Below are positions 18,491 through 26,720 of a DNA stretch of 64,000 bases, in pieces; position 1 is the stretch's first letter; each line of letters opens with the position of its first letter. The position numbers and the translations under genes are program-made. This stretch comes from Paenibacillus albidus (lineage in GTDB: Bacteria > Bacillota > Bacilli > Paenibacillales > Paenibacillaceae). Under the pieces are notes generated by a model. It saw only the letters and a program-made list of their open reading frames with translations. It was not told the origin of the DNA and made no database searches. The stretch lies in NCBI RefSeq assembly GCF_014644435.1, contig NZ_BMKR01000023.1, positions 44,503 to 108,502 of the forward strand. Direction: 5' to 3'.

Positions 18491-19519
18491 TTACTTATAC
18501 AAAGACAGCAGCCCATGGGTGAGCTCGATCAGCTGGAGCAGCTTACGCGGGTCTTTGCCCGTAATCGATTCGATGCGCTTCAGGCGATATTGGAGCGTAT
18601 TGCGGTGGATATTCAGCTCGGCGGCGGTGCGGGCGACACTGCAATCCTGCTGGATGAAGCTGCGCAGGGTGTCCAGCAGATCGATGCTGTCTTCGAGCTT
18701 GCTGACGGCTTGGCTGGTATCGGTGAGCTTGGCATGGCTGAATCTGACGAGAAATTCTACTTCTTCATAGCCGATTGTCTGTGACGGCGGCCGCAGGGCC
18801 AGCAGAACGTTCATGGCGGACTGGGCCTGCCGGAAGCTCTCCCCAATGTTGCCCTCCAGACGGCCGGAGGCAATCCGCGCTTGAGGTTGATCCTCCACCA
18901 GCTGGGCGAGGAGACGGGCCGGGTAGGGATCATTTTGCAAGAGCAGCAGATGGGTATCTCCCTGAATGACGAACGACGGATAGCGCAGCAGCAGCTTGGA
19001 GATCCGGTCGTCGACCTGGAGATGTCTGATATAGAATACGATGGTTGGCAGAGCCAAGTCCAGGTTGTAGGGGACGGCTTCTTTGCGCAGCTTCTGGGAG
19101 TAGGTACCCTGGTGGGCGAGCAGCATCTCTATGAACACCTTCGTGCGGTTGGCCTCATGGGCCAGGTTCTGGAGGGCAGTCTTCTGCTCGATCAAGAGCG
19201 AGACGGTGGTTCGTACTATATTACAAAAAGGACGGACCTCGTCCGGATTGCCCGAAATCCCGATGACACCGACACGCTGCTGGTCAATGACGATGGGCTC
19301 GTTGGTGCCCTTTTTCTCAAAACGGCTGTCTTCCCAGACCTCGATCATCCGTCCGGTCTCCAGTGCCTTGACCGCGCCCGAATGAACCGTGCCGACCCGC
19401 TCCTTCCGGCCGCTGCCGACGATCACACCCTGCTCGTTCATGATGTTGATGTTGTAGGGAATATCCTGCATCATTTTATCGACAATCTCTTGTGCCTGTT
19501 TCTTGGACAGCTGGAACAT
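18491..19519 (-). CDS. cdaR: CdaR/PucR-type sugar-diacid regulator
   Basis: Transcription activator of 342 residues. The start at ATG 19519 (protein begins MFQLSKKQAQEIVDKM) has GGGGAGGATG upstream; the longer open frame to 19996 covers non-coding sequence. The N-terminal sugar-diacid recognition domain spans about 1-135, and the C-terminal PucR-type helix-turn-helix contains TAAELNIHRNTLQYRL. CdaR proteins activate glucarate/galactarate/glycerate genes in response to glycerate or sugar acids. It is convergent with the permease-glycerate kinase operon, its likely target. A diverged fragment of a cdaR paralogue lies at 26446-26658. Confidence 0.92.
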   Translation of the reverse strand: MFQLSKKQAQEIVDKMMQDIPYNINIMNEQGVIVGSGRKERVGTVHSGAVKALETGRMIEVWEDSRFEKKGTNEPIVIDQQRVGVIGISGNPDEVRPFCNIVRTTVSLLIEQKTALQNLAHEANRTKVFIEMLLAHQGTYSQKLRKEAVPYNLDLALPTIVFYIRHLQVDDRISKLLLRYPSFVIQGDTHLLLLQNDPYPARLLAQLVEDQPQARIASGRLEGNIGESFRQAQSAMNVLLALRPPSQTIGYEEVEFLVRFSHAKLTDTSQAVSKLEDSIDLLDTLRSFIQQDCSVARTAAELNIHRNTLQYRLKRIESITGKDPRKLLQLIELTHGLLSLYK

Positions 19520-19758
19520 GGAGGCATCCTCCCCTTCAGAGCGAGTAATAGACACTGCCCCCGCATCTGAACAAAGTATAACCCAAAGGGTGCGTTCTAC
19601 GCAGCCTAAGAAGTCACCAGGGGAGATCAGGCAGAACCGTGAACACAGGAGCCGGAAAGGGATGGGAATGTGGGGTGGAGGAGTTCCTTTTTGCCGGGAA
19701 GTGTGGTAGAACAATAGAAGGAGTAACAGGCCGCAGCGGCACAGAAAGGGATGCTTGA

Positions 19759-19929
19759 ATGATGTATGTAGTGTGCAAAGAACATGTAGAGCTCGCCATT
19801 GATAAATTTGTGGATGAATACGAAGATGCCCCGGACATCGTGGATCTGAAGGAAACGGAATTCTCCGACTGGGACCCGCCCGCGAAGTGCGCGGAGTGCG
19901 AGAAGGATGGGGAATTTTTGGTGGTTTGA
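19759..19929 (+). CDS. CxxH/CxxC small protein, BA_5709 family
   Basis: A 56-residue protein with an N-terminal CKEH motif (residues 6-9) and a C-terminal CAEC motif, the paired CxxH/CxxC of the BA_5709-type family (TIGR04129), likely one zinc site. Function is unknown. It starts at tandem ATGs (19759 or 19762) after GAAAGGG. In related Bacilli this gene lies between htrA and rlmH; here rlmH is 29.5 kb further on. A second, nearly identical copy lies at 26721-26891. Confidence 0.85.
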   Translation: MMYVVCKEHVELAIDKFVDEYEDAPDIVDLKETEFSDWDPPAKCAECEKDGEFLVV

Positions 19930-19981
19930 GGGGTTTATTATAGGAGCAGCAGAGGATTAAACTATACTGGTAATGAAGCGA

Positions 19982-20005
19982 AAGGACGTGGAACACGTCC
20001 TTTTT
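19982..20005 (+). terminator. Terminator after the CxxH/CxxC gene
   Basis: AAGGACGTG/CACGTCCTT stem with a three-base loop and a T run, 52 bases after the stop. Confidence 0.8.
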
Positions 20006-20028
20006 GTGCTTTCTAAGTGGATGAAGGG

Positions 20029-20130
20029 ATGAAAAAGTGGAATATAAAGCCCATGAATATGACGCACGGAGAGGTCTACCATGTAGTGAAGATTAATCAA
20101 GGCGAACCGTATCATAAATATATAGAATGA
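20029..20130 (+). pseudogene. Remnant of an rlmH 3' end
   Basis: An open frame of 33 codons whose second half reads VYHVVKINQGEPYHK, clearly related to the C-terminus of RlmH (IYRAVKINRGEPYHK in the intact gene at 49410-49889), followed by three extra codons and a stop. The first half is not RlmH-like. It stands 100 bases after the CxxH/CxxC gene, exactly where rlmH would be expected. It is either a leftover of a displaced rlmH or a cassette end that carried an rlmH terminus. Confidence 0.7.
20104..20115 (+). other. Putative SCC-like attachment core 1
   Basis: GAACCGTATCAT followed by AAAT, inside the rlmH-like remnant. It is identical to the core in the intact rlmH 3' end at 49872-49883 and resembles the SCC direct repeat at the end of staphylococcal orfX/rlmH (GAAGCRTATCAYAA). 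It marks the left edge of a 0.9-kb segment carrying ridA. Confidence 0.6.
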
Positions 20131-20162
20131 ACTTGAGATTTTTCCAATATATAGGTATTGGT

Positions 20163-20198
20163 CGTAACTGCGGAGAATGTTTGGACTTCCGGCCGCTG
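20163..20198 (-). repeat. Dispersed 36-base repeat, copy 1
   Basis: The reverse complement (starting CAGCGGCCGGAAGTCC) matches 59178-59213 in 33 of 36 bases. Both copies lie within segments bounded by the attachment-like cores, in opposite orientation. No function is evident. Confidence 0.6.
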
Positions 20199-20230
20199 TT
20201 GTCGTAAGAACTTCTTGAATTATGCTGCTA

Positions 20231-20270
20231 AAAAAACGTGCCTCTAGAATCGCTTCTAAGGCACGTTTTG
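20231..20270 (-). terminator. Terminator of the ridA gene
   Basis: AACGTGCC/GGCACGTT stem followed, on the minus strand, by a T run; it lies 25 bases after the ridA stop. It can act in both directions. Confidence 0.75.
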
Positions 20271-20294
20271 CGTAAAGGAAATCATACTTGAGTT

Positions 20295-20696
20295 TTAACC
20301 AGCAGCCCAAACATCTAATTCAATTTTTAATTCAGGTAAACCTAATCCTTTAATATAAGCAACCGTCATTGAAGGAGGAGTGGGACCGAATACTTTATTC
20401 CAAATGGTATAGAAATGATCCCAATCAATTTCTTCTGTGGCCCAAATGTTGATTTTAATGACATGATCAGGAGTCAACTTTTGAGATGAAAGGATTTCAA
20501 CAATATTACTTATTGTATTTGTCACTTGTTGATTAAAATCTGTGGGGATATTATTGTTTTGATCGATACCAATTTGACCAGAAAAAACATACATTTCAGC
20601 GTTTCTGCTTATTTTTGTCACATGACTATAGCTTCCAACAGGTTTCGCTAAATTTTCCGGATTATATCTATGAATTACATTGTTATTTAAGTTCAT
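20295..20696 (-). CDS. RidA-family (YjgF) enamine/imine deaminase-like protein
   Basis: RidA/YjgF/YER057c family protein of 133 residues, close to the usual 130. ATG 20696 is chosen because AAGGAGAC precedes it; the longer frame has no ribosome site. Family features include VFSGQIGID, a central VEILSSQKLTPDHVIKINIW segment and the ending VAYIKGLGLPELKIELDVWAA, where the typical catalytic arginine (usually R105, in a P.R.A.V segment) does not stand in its normal context, so classic deaminase activity is doubtful. The gene is visibly AT-rich compared with flanking DNA and is the only clear gene in the segment between attachment cores 1 and 2, which suggests horizontal transfer. Confidence 0.85.
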   Translation of the reverse strand: MNLNNNVIHRYNPENLAKPVGSYSHVTKISRNAEMYVFSGQIGIDQNNNIPTDFNQQVTNTISNIVEILSSQKLTPDHVIKINIWATEEIDWDHFYTIWNKVFGPTPPSMTVAYIKGLGLPELKIELDVWAAG

Positions 20697-20808
20697 CGTT
20701 TGTAAAGTCTCCTTATAAATAGAAAATACATAACTATAGAGGCTATATATTTTCACTGTTTTTTAATTTCTCTTAATATATGACAGACCTATCCCGTCGA
20801 TACTAATT

Positions 20809-20874
20809 CTAGAAAAAAACAGCAGTAGAATACCCAATACCAAAAGATAAATATTTAATCGATCTCTTTTTCAT
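20809..20874 (-). CDS. Possible 21-residue peptide with strong ribosome site
   Basis: ATG 20874 is preceded by AAGGAGG at seven to eight bases and opens a 21-codon frame beginning MKKRSIKYLSFGIG, basic then hydrophobic, like the start of a signal sequence, ending at a TAG. The following sequence continues in another frame without a clear product, so this may be the broken start of an exported protein rather than a functional peptide. It lies upstream of ridA on the same strand. Confidence 0.3.
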   Translation of the reverse strand: MKKRSIKYLSFGIGYSTAVFF

Positions 20875-20999
20875 CAGGTATTCCTCCTTAATATTTATAA
20901 TTAAAATAACTTACAACAAAATAATAATATAATCTCAAGAAAAATAATAGCCCATGATAGTTTAAGGTATTATGTGTTTCGCTGTTAGAGTGATACGGT

Positions 21000-21011
21000 G
21001 AACCGTATCAT
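21000..21011 (+). other. Putative SCC-like attachment core 2
   Basis: GAACCGTATCAT followed by AAATAACGGCAAG. The core is embedded in the palindrome GATACGGTGAACCGTATC (20992-21009). It lies between the ridA segment and the GNAT segment. The right flank TAACGGCAAGTTTTT resembles that of core 5 at 62208 (TAACGCAAGTTTTT). Confidence 0.6.
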
Positions 21012-21173
21012 AAATAACGGCAAGTTTTTTTGTTGAAACGTAAAGAAGACCATTCAAAGTGCTTTGGAAAGATGGTATCTTGGATACAGATTATGGTGAG
21101 AACGAGTGATTTTTGATGATAATGAAATTGTACAGGGAAAGGGTGAGTGATAAACAATAGAGGAGGTAAGCCT

Positions 21174-21851
21174 TTGTACAACCATTTAGAACTAATGAGC
21201 ATTCAAGCAGGAGTTCTCTATATTCATGATCATGCTGGACGTATCACAACGATTAATGAGCCAACGAACCAGCCTGCTCCTCGATTTTTTTGGGGACAGA
21301 CCGTTGCTGGCCGTATTGTAAGATTCCGCAGCGACGTACCAAATCGCTTAGTCCATGACATTCTGCAATTCATGGATCAGGGTGATTCAACCGAGCAACT
21401 TGCTAATGTTATTCGCACGTTGGAGAAGGACAGAGAAATTAGAGGCTTATGGATGGGCCCGGCTTTTATATTTCATGAAACCGCAAAGGATTACACAGGC
21501 GCCACCTTGGTTACTGAAGACAATAAATACTGCTTGGAACCAGGGTTTCCTACTCTATTATCGGAACTGAAGTTTCGAGGACCTTGTTTTATGGTGACGG
21601 AAAACAACATGGCTGTATCTGTCTGTTTTAGCGCAAGAAGTAGCGATAAGGCTGCAGAGGCCGGAGTCGAGACATTGAAAGATTATCGAGGAAAAGGATA
21701 TGCGATGCGCGTAACGTCCTTATGGGCCCAAGCGATACGACGGTCTCGGAGGATCCCTTTATATAGTACATCATGGGATAATTATTCTTCGCTGTCCATT
21801 GCAAAACGCCTCCGTCTTCACCTTTATGGAACGGATATTTCAATACATTAA
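21174..21851 (+). CDS. GNAT-family N-acetyltransferase-like protein
   Basis: A protein of 225 residues. TTG 21174 is chosen because GAGGAGGTAAGCC precedes it; the GTG at 21147 has no good site. The C-terminal half has GNAT features: a beta strand (MAVSVCFSARSS), then ETLKDYRGKGYAMRVTSLWA containing the acetyl-CoA pyrophosphate loop pattern R-G-K-G-Y-A, and a final YSTSWDNYSSLSIAKRL helix typical of the acceptor side. The N-terminal half is not recognised. The substrate is unknown. It is the only gene between attachment cores 2 and 3 and ends at a terminator repeated near core 5. Confidence 0.8.
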   Translation: MYNHLELMSIQAGVLYIHDHAGRITTINEPTNQPAPRFFWGQTVAGRIVRFRSDVPNRLVHDILQFMDQGDSTEQLANVIRTLEKDREIRGLWMGPAFIFHETAKDYTGATLVTEDNKYCLEPGFPTLLSELKFRGPCFMVTENNMAVSVCFSARSSDKAAEAGVETLKDYRGKGYAMRVTSLWAQAIRRSRRIPLYSTSWDNYSSLSIAKRLRLHLYGTDISIH

Positions 21852-21868
21852 GATTTACATCTAAAAGA

Positions 21869-21894
21869 AAGGCCATCCCGAAAAGGATGGCCTT
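21869..21894 (+). terminator. Terminator of the GNAT gene, shared with 62156-62181
   Basis: AAGGCCATCC/GGATGGCCTT stem. The same stem and the following AAACTTGCC occur at 62156-62189, in both cases just before an attachment core (28 and 27 bases from the end of the stem to the core). It is therefore part of a conserved segment end. Confidence 0.85.
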
Positions 21895-21921
21895 AAAACT
21901 TGCCGTTACGAGCAGCGCGGA

Positions 21922-21933
21922 GAACCGTATCAT
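21922..21933 (+). other. Putative SCC-like attachment core 3
   Basis: GAACCGTATCAT in the context GCGCGGAGAACCGTATCATAAAGAG, which reads R-G-E-P-Y-H-K in one frame, as at the RlmH C-terminus. It ends the 0.92-kb GNAT segment. Confidence 0.6.
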
Positions 21934-21998
21934 AAAGAGCACGAAAAGGGACGCTCCGCCCCTTGTTCGTCCTCGGGAATCAACCGAAAATTCATGAA

Positions 21999-22196
21999 CT
22001 ACATCGACGGCTTCCCATTGAGTGTCGGCGGATCCTCTTGTTTCATTTCCGGACCGAACTCGTCGACAGCCGCGGCAGGGTTGCCGTCTTGGTTCCATGC
22101 GTCGATCGTCATGAACGCTTCGCTCTGTCCTTCATCGGTCGAATCTTTGGCTTGCGCCTGTTCTAGCTGCGTTCTTGCTTTCTTGTTCTCGTTCAC
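21999..22196 (-). CDS. Small acidic hydrophilic protein, function unknown
   Basis: About 65 residues, very hydrophilic and acidic (many D, E, Q, K, with MKQEDPPTLNGKPSM at the end), probably disordered. The GTG at 22196 is preferred because GGGAGG lies upstream at a normal distance; a GTG three codons earlier would overlap the site. No family recognised. It lies immediately right of attachment core 3. Confidence 0.5.
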   Translation of the reverse strand: MNENKKARTQLEQAQAKDSTDEGQSEAFMTIDAWNQDGNPAAAVDEFGPEMKQEDPPTLNGKPSM

Positions 22197-22370
22197 TGGA
22201 TTCACCTCCCATGGGTTAGTACGTCTTTTCAGTGTCCCCCAAAAGAAGACTGGTTAATCGAGGTAAAGGGCACCAAAAAATTATAAATTGTTCAATTTGA
22301 ACTCGCAAGATACTTTGACAAACACTCAGATTTATTAGATTTATGTTGACCCATTTTATTTATATGTAAT

Positions 22371-23330
22371 TCAAACTGTCAACCGCTCAATCAACCTCAC
22401 TGGTATCTCCTGCTGAAAGAACTCCTTGGTCATAACTTTTCGGAACAAGTCTCTTCCAATCTCTGTTAAAGGAATTTCAAAAGTTGTGATATTCAAGGTT
22501 CTGGCTATCGGTTGGTTATCAAAACTCACAATGGCAAGCTTGGAGGGCACATCAAGTTCTCGTTCGTTGCAGCAGGCCAGAATGCCGGCCGCGACCTGGT
22601 CGCTCGTCACGAGCAGCGCGGTTGGAGGGTCCTGCATCGTCATCAATCGCTGCACGATCCATTCCCCGTCTTCAAAATGAATGGCATCATAAAATGCGCA
22701 ATCGGGATCAAAGGGCTCCCCCGAGCTTTTCAGAAAATCCCGGTACGCCGCTTCCCTTTGCTTGCTGCTGGTGCCGGATTTTCTGGCCAGGCAATAGCCG
22801 ACTTTACGATGGCCTTTACCGTTCAAGTACGCCAACGCCTCCATAAAGCCTTTGTAATGATCAATAAAAATCGAGGAAACGTTTCTGCCTCTTGCATCCT
22901 CGAATGCAATAATTGGACCATAAGCGGCATACTCCTCGACAATGTCCCAATCACTGATTTTTGAGCAAATAATGAGGGCGTCGATTTGTTTGAGCTTGAG
23001 CATCATTAAAGCTTCCTGCTCTCGTTGTTCTTCATAATTGGTTTGAATGAGCACCAGTTTATAATTGCCTTTCAAAGCTTCCTCAGCGATTCCTTCGACG
23101 ACAAGACCGAAATAGGGCCTTTTGATAGAAGGAACCATGACGCCTATGAGATTCGTTTTCCCTTTGATTAAATGAACGGCGTTGATGTTCCGCTCATAAT
23201 TCGTTTCCTCCATGGCACGTAGAACAGCCGCTTTTTTGTCATCCCTCACGTAAGGGTGACCGTTGATTACACGTGATACCGTCGTCACCGATACTCCGGC
23301 TAGCCTTGCGATGTCTTTGATATTCGCCAT
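22371..23330 (-). CDS. LacI/GalR-family transcription repressor
   Basis: A protein of 319 residues with the N-terminal LacI helix-turn-helix (MANIKDIARLAGVSVTTVSR with a VINGHPYV hinge start) and a periplasmic-binding-like effector domain (about 60-319). It starts at ATG 23330 after GGGAGAGATT. It is divergent from the HAD phosphatase gene, and a near-perfect palindrome lies between them, so autoregulation and control of the HAD gene are likely. The effector is unknown. Confidence 0.92.
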   Translation of the reverse strand: MANIKDIARLAGVSVTTVSRVINGHPYVRDDKKAAVLRAMEETNYERNINAVHLIKGKTNLIGVMVPSIKRPYFGLVVEGIAEEALKGNYKLVLIQTNYEEQREQEALMMLKLKQIDALIICSKISDWDIVEEYAAYGPIIAFEDARGRNVSSIFIDHYKGFMEALAYLNGKGHRKVGYCLARKSGTSSKQREAAYRDFLKSSGEPFDPDCAFYDAIHFEDGEWIVQRLMTMQDPPTALLVTSDQVAAGILACCNERELDVPSKLAIVSFDNQPIARTLNITTFEIPLTEIGRDLFRKVMTKEFFQQEIPVRLIERLTV

Positions 23331-23481
23331 AATCTCTCCCTTTCCCCAAGCTCATTTAAGGTGTTATTAGTATAAGTTCCTGCGATCTCAGGAGGCTTGT
23401 TCTTTGAAGTTTATACTATACTGATGCTTTAACAAAATGAAAGGACTTGACATGAAAAGCATTCCATAAATTAGATTGGTG

Positions 23482-23496
23482 TTGCAAGGCTTGCAA
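23482..23496 (+). promoter_or_regulatory. Palindrome between LacI and HAD genes, candidate operator
   Basis: TTGCAAGGCTTGCAA is symmetric except for its central base. It lies 69 bases before the HAD start. TTGACA at 23448 is a plausible -35 hexamer, which puts the palindrome near the start of transcription, as in LacI-family repression. The pairing with this regulator is inferred from position. Confidence 0.45.
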
Positions 23497-23564
23497 AGAA
23501 ATGTTTTTGCCCGCGCGCGTGCAGTAAAGGGGGAAAGCAGAAAAAATGAAAGGGAGAATAAAAC

Positions 23565-24206
23565 ATGCTGAAATGCATCATTTTTGATCTTGACGGTACG
23601 ATTGGAAATACATTACCTTTGTGTATCGCCGCTTTCAAGAAAGCGATTGAACCACTCGCAGGCAGAGTCCTGAGTGACCAGGAAATTATCGATACCTTTG
23701 GGCCTTCCGAAGAGGGAACCGTCCGGGCTTTGATTCCGGCCCGATATGATCAGGGGATTGAGGACTACTTGAAGCATTATCGCGAACTGCATGGGATGTG
23801 TGCTGCTCCGTTTGAGGGCATGATCGAGGTGCTGGACTACGCCAAAAACCGCAATGTACGGTTGGCTATGGTTACGGGGAAGGGAGCGCGGAGTGCAGAG
23901 GTTACGCTTGATATCTTTGGTATCCGATCCTATTTTGATCTCATTGAAACCGGATCTCCGGATGGGCCGAGTAAGGTGCAGGGGATCCAGAGCGTGTTGG
24001 AGCAGCTTGGCATCAAGCCTGCGGAAAGTGTATATGTAGGAGATGCCCCAAGCGATATTGCTGCATCGCGGGAAGCGGGGATTCCGATTGTATCCGCCGC
24101 ATGGGCGGAGACGGCCGATTCGGAGCTGCTGCGGTCGCTTCACCCTGACGAGCTGTTTACGTCAATTGAAGAGTTTAAGCAATACATCGGGCAATCTGTT
24201 CGATAA
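23565..24206 (+). CDS. HAD-superfamily phosphatase (PpaX/phosphoglycolate phosphatase-like)
   Basis: A protein of 213 residues with the four HAD motifs: nucleophile DLDGTIGNT (D9, D11), motif II MVTGKG, motif III lysine in PSKVQG, and motif IV VGDAPSDI. Cap domain of the small helical type (about 15-85). It should hydrolyse a small phosphoester; relatives include pyrophosphatase PpaX and phosphoglycolate phosphatase, but the substrate cannot be fixed from sequence. The start ATG 23565 follows AAAGGGAGAATAAAAC. It is divergent from the LacI regulator. Confidence 0.88.
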   Translation: MLKCIIFDLDGTIGNTLPLCIAAFKKAIEPLAGRVLSDQEIIDTFGPSEEGTVRALIPARYDQGIEDYLKHYRELHGMCAAPFEGMIEVLDYAKNRNVRLAMVTGKGARSAEVTLDIFGIRSYFDLIETGSPDGPSKVQGIQSVLEQLGIKPAESVYVGDAPSDIAASREAGIPIVSAAWAETADSELLRSLHPDELFTSIEEFKQYIGQSVR

Positions 24207-24319
24207 TGGAGTATGGCTACATTTCCGTTATGAGAAAAATCAGATTACAATTGACATGGACGCATTGCTGATATAACATTACTTCAAATATTAAAATACG
24301 TTGAGAAGGAATAGTACGG

Positions 24320-24579
24320 TTTTCCAAGCAAACAGAGAGCTGTTGGATGGTGCGAAACAGCCGTGGAGAAAATCGGAACTCGCCTTGGAGTTGCTCGCTG
24401 AACCAGTATAGTAGGTGGAGCCGGAGCCTGACCGTTATCACCAGGAGGATACATGGCTTGTCCGTTTCGGCAACCCTGTATCCGTTGAGTGCATGCCGAC
24501 TAGGCATGAATTCGGAGTGGTACCGCGTGAGATGTCAAAGTCTTTCGTCTCCTGTTAGTGGAGATGAAAGGCTTTTTTT
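24320..24579 (+). promoter_or_regulatory. T-box riboswitch controlling leuA
   Basis: The T-box sequence GAATTCGGAGTGGTACCGCG is at 24508-24527 and is followed by a terminator, AGTCTTTC-GTCTCC/GGAGATGAAAGGCT with a T run (24539-24579). Upstream, AGAGAGCTG-TTGGATGGTGCGA-AACAGC has the pattern of the stem I distal region. The trinucleotide CTC at 24379-24381 (in GGAACTCGCC) is a plausible leucine specifier. Uncharged leucine tRNA would favour the antiterminator and let leuA be transcribed. Confidence 0.88.
24539..24579 (+). terminator. Terminator of the T-box leader
   Basis: Stem with outer arms TCTTTC/GAAAGG and inner arms TCTCC/GGAGA followed by seven T. It competes with the T-box antiterminator. 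Confidence 0.85.
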
Positions 24580-24634
24580 GCGCACCCGATCGTTGGCTAA
24601 TAAGCACAGAAATCGATGAAAGGAAGGATTATCC

Positions 24635-26299
24635 ATGAAAAATGTTGAGAAATACGCCAGAGGATATTTTATGCAGCCGGAGACAAGCTTGAACTGGACC
24701 CGAAAGGAATATATTACAGAGGCGCCGATTTGGTGCAGCGTCGACCTTCGCGACGGAAATCAGGCATTAATTGTTCCGATGAATCTGGAGGAAAAGCTTG
24801 AATACTTCAAATTGCTTGTAGATATCGGATTTAAGGAAATTGAAGTCGGATTTCCCGCAGCATCGGAAACGGAGTTCACCTTTCTACGCACATTGATCGA
24901 GCAGGAATTGATTCCGGATGATGTAACGATCCAAGTGCTTACCCAGTCAAGAGAGCATATTATCTACAAGACCTTTGAAGCGCTGAAAGGCGCCAAAAAA
25001 GCCGTAGTCCATTTGTACAACTCGACATCCGTGGCGCAGCGGGAGCAGGTATTCCGGAAATCCAAACAAGAAATCATCGACATCGCTGTAAAAGGCGCCA
25101 AGCAGTTGAAGCAGTGTGCGGAGGAAACAGAGGGGAATTTTCAGTTCCAGTATTCACCTGAAAGCTTTACAGGTACAGAAATTGAATTTGCGCTAGACAT
25201 CTGTAACAGCGTGCTCGACGTATGGCGGCCGACGGCTGAGAGCCCGGTCATTATCAATCTTCCTGCAACGGTATCCATGTCGATGCCTCATGTCTACGCC
25301 AGCCAGATCGAGTATATGAGCGAGCACCTGAACTTCCGGGAACATGTTATTCTGTCACTCCATCCACATAATGACAGAGGAACGGGTGTGGCGGATGCGG
25401 AGCTCGGGATGTTGGCCGGAGCCCAGCGCGTCGAAGGCACTTTGTTCGGAAACGGGGAAAGAACGGGGAACGTAGATATTGTGACGCTGGCGCTAAACAT
25501 GTACTCACACGGGGTAGATCCGAAGCTGAATTTTGAGAACATTCCTGAGCTCATCATGGTTTATGAACGACTGACCAAAATGAGAGTAAGCGAAAGGCAT
25601 CCTTACGGAGGTGAGCTGGTATTCACCGCTTTCTCCGGTTCGCATCAGGATGCCATTGCCAAAGGAATGAAATGGCGTGAGGAAAAGGAACCCCAGCATT
25701 GGTCGGTCCCCTATCTGCTGATTGATCCCAAGGACATCGGCAGGGAGTATGAAGGCGATATTATCCGCATTAACAGCCAGTCCGGTAAAGGCGGGATCGG
25801 ATACGTCCTGCAGCTGAAGTATGGACTAGATCTCCCGGCGAAAATGCGCGAAAACTTCGGATACGTCGTTAAAAACGTATCGGATCAGCAGCAGAAGGAA
25901 CTGATGCCCGATGAAATATACGATATTTTCCTGAAGGAATATGTAAATATAAAAACCCCAGTGGAGTTTATCAAATACCGCTCTACGGACGATGAAGATT
26001 TTCAAACCACCGTCACGATACGGATCGGCAATGAAGTCAAGGAAATTGAAGGCGCCGGAAACGGAAGACTCGATGCGATCAGCAATGCTCTGCAAACCGA
26101 ACTTGGGATGAATTATACCGATCTGATCTATAAAGAGCACGCTCAGGAAACAGGCTCTAAATCACAAGCAGTATCTTATATCGGTATCACGGCTTCAAAC
26201 GGGAGCGTATACTGGGGTTGCGGTATTGACGTTGATATCATGACTTCATCGGTAAAAGCTCTGTTCAGTGCTGTGAATCATTATAGCCGTAATACCTAA
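24635..26299 (+). CDS. leuA: 2-isopropylmalate synthase, long (type 2) form
   Basis: A protein of 554 residues, of the type-2 LeuA family known from actinobacteria rather than the usual 510-residue Bacillus form. It has the catalytic start DLRDGNQAL, the metal-binding LHPHNDRGTGVA, the GNGERTGN motif and a C-terminal leucine-feedback (LeuA allosteric) domain from about 420. It joins acetyl-CoA and 2-oxoisovalerate, the first step of leucine synthesis. A leucine-type T-box precedes it and a terminator follows. It is alone, not in an ilv-leu operon, and lies in the accessory region; this could be a second leuA. Confidence 0.93.
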   Translation: MKNVEKYARGYFMQPETSLNWTRKEYITEAPIWCSVDLRDGNQALIVPMNLEEKLEYFKLLVDIGFKEIEVGFPAASETEFTFLRTLIEQELIPDDVTIQVLTQSREHIIYKTFEALKGAKKAVVHLYNSTSVAQREQVFRKSKQEIIDIAVKGAKQLKQCAEETEGNFQFQYSPESFTGTEIEFALDICNSVLDVWRPTAESPVIINLPATVSMSMPHVYASQIEYMSEHLNFREHVILSLHPHNDRGTGVADAELGMLAGAQRVEGTLFGNGERTGNVDIVTLALNMYSHGVDPKLNFENIPELIMVYERLTKMRVSERHPYGGELVFTAFSGSHQDAIAKGMKWREEKEPQHWSVPYLLIDPKDIGREYEGDIIRINSQSGKGGIGYVLQLKYGLDLPAKMRENFGYVVKNVSDQQQKELMPDEIYDIFLKEYVNIKTPVEFIKYRSTDDEDFQTTVTIRIGNEVKEIEGAGNGRLDAISNALQTELGMNYTDLIYKEHAQETGSKSQAVSYIGITASNGSVYWGCGIDVDIMTSSVKALFSAVNHYSRNT

Positions 26300-26348
26300 C
26301 TAATTACGTGCTAACCGTTAGGGTCCAAATTATTTGACTTCTCCACCA

Positions 26349-26377
26349 GGGAGCTGCCGCGGGTAGCTCCCTTTTTC
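26349..26377 (+). terminator. Terminator of leuA
   Basis: GGGAGCT/AGCTCCC stem with a short GC-rich loop followed by TTTTT. Confidence 0.85.
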
Positions 26378-26445
26378 TTTCGCTGTTAGAGGCCGCTTCC
26401 TGCTCGGGATCAGCTAGAGATTGATTTAAATTCATTTAGAGAGCC

Positions 26446-26658
26446 GAAATCCCGATGACACCGACACGCTGATGGTTAATGACGACCGGCTCGTGGTTGG
26501 ATTTTTTCTCAAACGACTGTCTTCCCAGATCTCGATCATCCTCCCTGTCGTCAGCGCCTTGGCTGCGCCTGAATGAATCGTTCCGACTAGCTCCTTCCGG
26601 CCACTGCCGACGATTACGCCGTGCTCGTTCATGATGTTGATGTTGTAGGGAATATCCG
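26446..26658 (-). pseudogene. Fragment of a cdaR paralogue
   Basis: This stretch aligns with 19256-19468 of cdaR (the N-terminal sugar-diacid domain, including PYNINIMNEHGVIVGSG) but has many substitutions and indels that break the frame. At 26658 the similarity to cdaR stops and the sequence jumps to the region just upstream of the CxxH/CxxC gene (GTAGAACAATAGAAGGAGTAAC, as at 19706). The start codon and the whole C-terminal half are absent. Confidence 0.85.
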
Positions 26659-26720
26659 GGGAGTATAGTAGAACAATAGAAGGAGTAACAGGCCGCAGCG
26701 GCACAGAAAGGGATGCTTGA

